Below are positions 61,960 through 64,000 of a stretch of 64,000 bases of DNA, in pieces. Under the pieces are notes generated by a model. It was not told where the DNA came from. It saw nothing but the letters and a program-made list of their open reading frames with translations, and ran no database searches. The stretch comes from an uncultured Paracoccaceae bacterium. Its GTDB lineage: Bacteria > Pseudomonadota > Alphaproteobacteria > Rhodobacterales > Rhodobacteraceae. The translations under genes and the position numbers were made by a program. Where the stretch lies: contig CANMYO010000003.1 of NCBI GenBank assembly GCA_947502145.1, forward strand, positions 186,001 to 250,000, written 5' to 3'. Each line of letters opens with the position of its first letter. Within the stretch, counting starts at the first letter, position 1.

Positions 61960-63099
61960 ATGCGGATTGCCATATCTGGGATGGGCCTGCGGACGGCCTC
62001 TGTCTTGGCCCGGTTTCGCGCGCAATGGGATGCGGTGGAATTTGTCGGCTTTTATGATCCGCAGCCCACCTTTCGCGACGAATTGGACCCGGCGATCCCA
62101 CAGTTTGTCTCTGTCGCAACGATGCTGGCGCAGACCAAGCCAGACTTGTTCTTTATCGGCTCACCCAATGAATTTCACCTTGATGACCTCAAGGCAGGCT
62201 TTGCCGCCGGTGTGCGGATGTTTTGCGAAAAACCTGTTGTAACGTCGATCCCGGACACGCTGGAACTGGCTGGACTGCTGGCGGAACATGGTCTGGATCA
62301 GGTCATGGTGGGACTGGTCCTGCGGTATTCACGCCATATGGTTGATCTGCGCAAGGCGATCAGTGACGGCGCGTTGGGCGATATTGCCAGCATCGAAGCC
62401 TCTGAACATATCGGGCCCTATCACGGGGCATTCTTCATGCGGGACTGGCGCCGCAAGACGGCGCATTCCGGTGGCTTCATGCTGGAAAAATGCTGCCACG
62501 ATCTGGACCTTTACAACATGATCACCGGATCCCGCCCGCGCCACGTTGCCAGTTTCGGCGCGCGCCGGTCGTTCCTGCCCAAACACCGCCCTGACACCAA
62601 TTCAGAGATGGAAGTCTATCACGTCAAACGCTCTGTCTGGAACAGCGCAGATGATCCGTTTGACTCGGATGCTGACATCATCGACTGCCAGACTGCGATC
62701 CTCGAATATGAATCCGGGGCCAGCCTGGCGTTTCATACCAATCTTAACGTGCCTGATGAACACCGGCGGTTTTGCGTGGTGGGCGCGCGCGGCATGGCCG
62801 AAGGCGATTTTGTGCGCGGCTATCTGCATGTCACGGACGCGCGCAGCAATGACCGCGTGCTTGACCTTGACTACACCGGCACCGCCCCGGCCAAGGGGCA
62901 CTACGGCGCGGATGACATGATGGTTGCGGACATTATTGCCCATCTCAAGGATCCGGCGATCCCGCTGCCGGTGACCGTGCTGGATGCGCTCGAAGCCGGG
63001 ATCGCGGCGCTTGCAATTGACCAGGCCCGCAAGGAACGGCGGGTTGTCGATCTGGGCGACATCTGGACCGCACTTGACCAATATGGATTGCGAAAATGA
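61960..63099 (+). CDS. Gfo/Idh/MocA family oxidoreductase
   Basis: A 379-residue NAD(P)-dependent enzyme. MRIAISGMGLRTASVLARF is the Rossmann start; MFCEKPVVTSIPDTLELAGLL holds the EKP motif; SGGFMLEKCCHDLDLYNMITG has the H-D pair of the active site. These enzymes oxidise or reduce sugars or sugar-like compounds; here they may process an amino-sugar or its derivative after uptake. Its stop overlaps the next ATG (ATGA). Confidence 0.9.
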   Translation: MRIAISGMGLRTASVLARFRAQWDAVEFVGFYDPQPTFRDELDPAIPQFVSVATMLAQTKPDLFFIGSPNEFHLDDLKAGFAAGVRMFCEKPVVTSIPDTLELAGLLAEHGLDQVMVGLVLRYSRHMVDLRKAISDGALGDIASIEASEHIGPYHGAFFMRDWRRKTAHSGGFMLEKCCHDLDLYNMITGSRPRHVASFGARRSFLPKHRPDTNSEMEVYHVKRSVWNSADDPFDSDADIIDCQTAILEYESGASLAFHTNLNVPDEHRRFCVVGARGMAEGDFVRGYLHVTDARSNDRVLDLDYTGTAPAKGHYGADDMMVADIIAHLKDPAIPLPVTVLDALEAGIAALAIDQARKERRVVDLGDIWTALDQYGLRK

Positions 63100-64000
63100 C
63101 CTTGCTAGGGCCCCATATGGCGGCAGAAATGCGCGAAGCGGCTGGCGTCTTCAGCCGCGCAGTGGTGCAGGATGTTCCCGCACTGACCCGACCCGCGGCG
63201 ATCTATACCTTTGCGCGCGGATCATCTGATACCGTGGCCAATGTGCTGTCCTATGCCTTCATGGCGCAGCTTGGCCTGCCGATGACCAGCCTGCCCCCTT
63301 CGGTCTTTTCGCTGATCAATGGCGTGTCGCTGGACCGGGCGCTGTCGCTGATCATTTCGCAGTCGGGGGCCAGTGATGACCTTGTTGCCTGCGCCCGACA
63401 ACCCGGCGCGGTGATTGCCATCACCAATGTCCCGGGCTCTCCGGTTGAGGCAGCGGCAAACAGCGTTGTGCGCGTTGACGCCGGGCCAGAGCTTGCGGTG
63501 CCGGCCACCAAATCCGTGGTCGGATCGATCGCGGCGGGCATGGCGCTTTTGGCGGCGATTGACCCCGGTTATCGCGGGGCCTGTGAACAGGCCGCGGCCA
63601 GCTTTGCCGCGGGTTTGCCCGATCTGCCAGATATTGCCGCAAAGGCCGCGACCCTCTCGCAGGCCCGGCACGTTTATGTGCTGGGACGGCTTGCCTCGTT
63701 TGGAGTGGCGCAGGAAACCGCCCTGAAGCTCAAGGAAACCTGCGCAATCCATGCAGAGGCCTATTCGGCGTCAGAGGTGTTGCACGGGCCACTGCAACTG
63801 TCGACCCGCGCCCTGACCGTGATCAGCCTGGATTCGGCTGACCCCGTGGCGCAACCCAGCCTGCGCGCCGCCGAAGAACGCTTTGCCGCAGAAGGCGCGA
63901 CGATCCTGCGGATTTGCCCCGATGACATCGGCCTGCCGCATATGGCGCAACCGGCGATGGCGGCGGCCTTGCTGTGCATGATCTACCCGCTTATTCACGC
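63096..64000 (+). CDS. SIS-domain isomerase/deaminase (GlmS C-terminal-like), truncated by the window
   Basis: 301 codons are visible, running off the right edge. Two SIS-domain signatures are present: RGSSDTVANVLSYAF with SQSGASDDLVACARQPGAVIAITN, and YVLGRLASFGVAQETALKLKETCAIHAEAYSASEVLHGP (GlmS-like). There is no N-terminal glutaminase, so this is a stand-alone sugar-phosphate isomerase domain protein, like glucosamine-6-phosphate deaminase NagB-II/AgaS. It completes the route from imported amino sugar to fructose-6-phosphate; nagA and a kinase are probably just outside. Confidence 0.9.
   Translation, partial: MTLLGPHMAAEMREAAGVFSRAVVQDVPALTRPAAIYTFARGSSDTVANVLSYAFMAQLGLPMTSLPPSVFSLINGVSLDRALSLIISQSGASDDLVACARQPGAVIAITNVPGSPVEAAANSVVRVDAGPELAVPATKSVVGSIAAGMALLAAIDPGYRGACEQAAASFAAGLPDLPDIAAKAATLSQARHVYVLGRLASFGVAQETALKLKETCAIHAEAYSASEVLHGPLQLSTRALTVISLDSADPVAQPSLRAAEERFAAEGATILRICPDDIGLPHMAQPAMAAALLCMIYPLIH

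Noticed and set aside
1-64000. CRISPR arrays, tRNA, rRNA, insertion sequences or integrases
   Set aside because: None was seen on either strand. The repeats at 45.0 and 46.4 kb lack the regular spacers of CRISPR, and no transposase or integrase motif was found.

Overview
This window looks like a piece of an alphaproteobacterial chromosome, most likely a marine or soil member of the Rhodobacteraceae (roseobacter group). The reasons are high GC content and dense, often 4-bp-overlapping genes. A GcrA cell-cycle regulator, a short IMPACT-family protein, MeaB plus methylmalonyl-CoA epimerase, an FNR/FixK-type box in front of hemN, and several small proteins of a style common in that family point the same way. 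There are no rRNA or tRNA genes, no CRISPR array, no insertion sequence and no phage integrase. No similarity search was run; all calls come from reading the sequence and translations.

Layout. 0-6 kb: a truncated FabH-like ketoacyl synthase, a surface-anchored alpha/beta hydrolase with a poly-proline linker, a lipoprotein, an orphan BrnA-type antitoxin, and carB. 6-13 kb: aspS, a DMT-type membrane protein, a DUF1993 protein, an L,D-transpeptidase, the DUF1800-DUF1501 pair and a GNAT acetyltransferase. 13-20 kb: a response regulator, mce, several small membrane and envelope genes, a TrhA/hemolysin-III protein, dgkA and hemN. 20-26.7 kb: an IMPACT protein, an unusual OmpA-like/metzincin protein, rimO, a divergent SDR/TetR pair with two near-identical operators, an ArsR/SRPBCC/YCII operon and gcrA. 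26.8-33 kb: a lone ABC-2 permease, a DMT exporter, argD-argF, a PiT phosphate transporter and a Nudix hydrolase. 33-45 kb: hrpB, a nitroreductase, rpmB, meaB, an M50 protease, an LMW phosphatase, a winged-helix/hydrolase fusion and lepA.

45.0-48.1 kb is the accessory part. A visibly AT-richer insert behind lepA carries a small ORF translationally coupled (ATGA) to a SIR2-like NADase-type protein. A cluster of perfect short palindromes follows, then a gene-poor stretch with repeats and three very small candidate genes. This is the best candidate for an undescribed (possibly anti-phage) two-gene system.

48-64 kb: a hydrolase, a YbiU-like oxygenase, a flavoprotein, glyA and nadK, then an amino-sugar catabolic cluster running off the right edge. 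The leftward operon is GntR regulator, GH20 beta-N-acetylhexosaminidase and an MlrC-like M81 protein. The rightward operon is two ABC permeases, a binding protein, an ATPase, a Gfo/Idh/MocA oxidoreductase and a SIS-domain isomerase/deaminase. The two arms share a divergent control region with CCAATT/AATTGG palindromes. Together they suggest uptake and breakdown of N-acetylglucosamine or chito-oligosaccharides.
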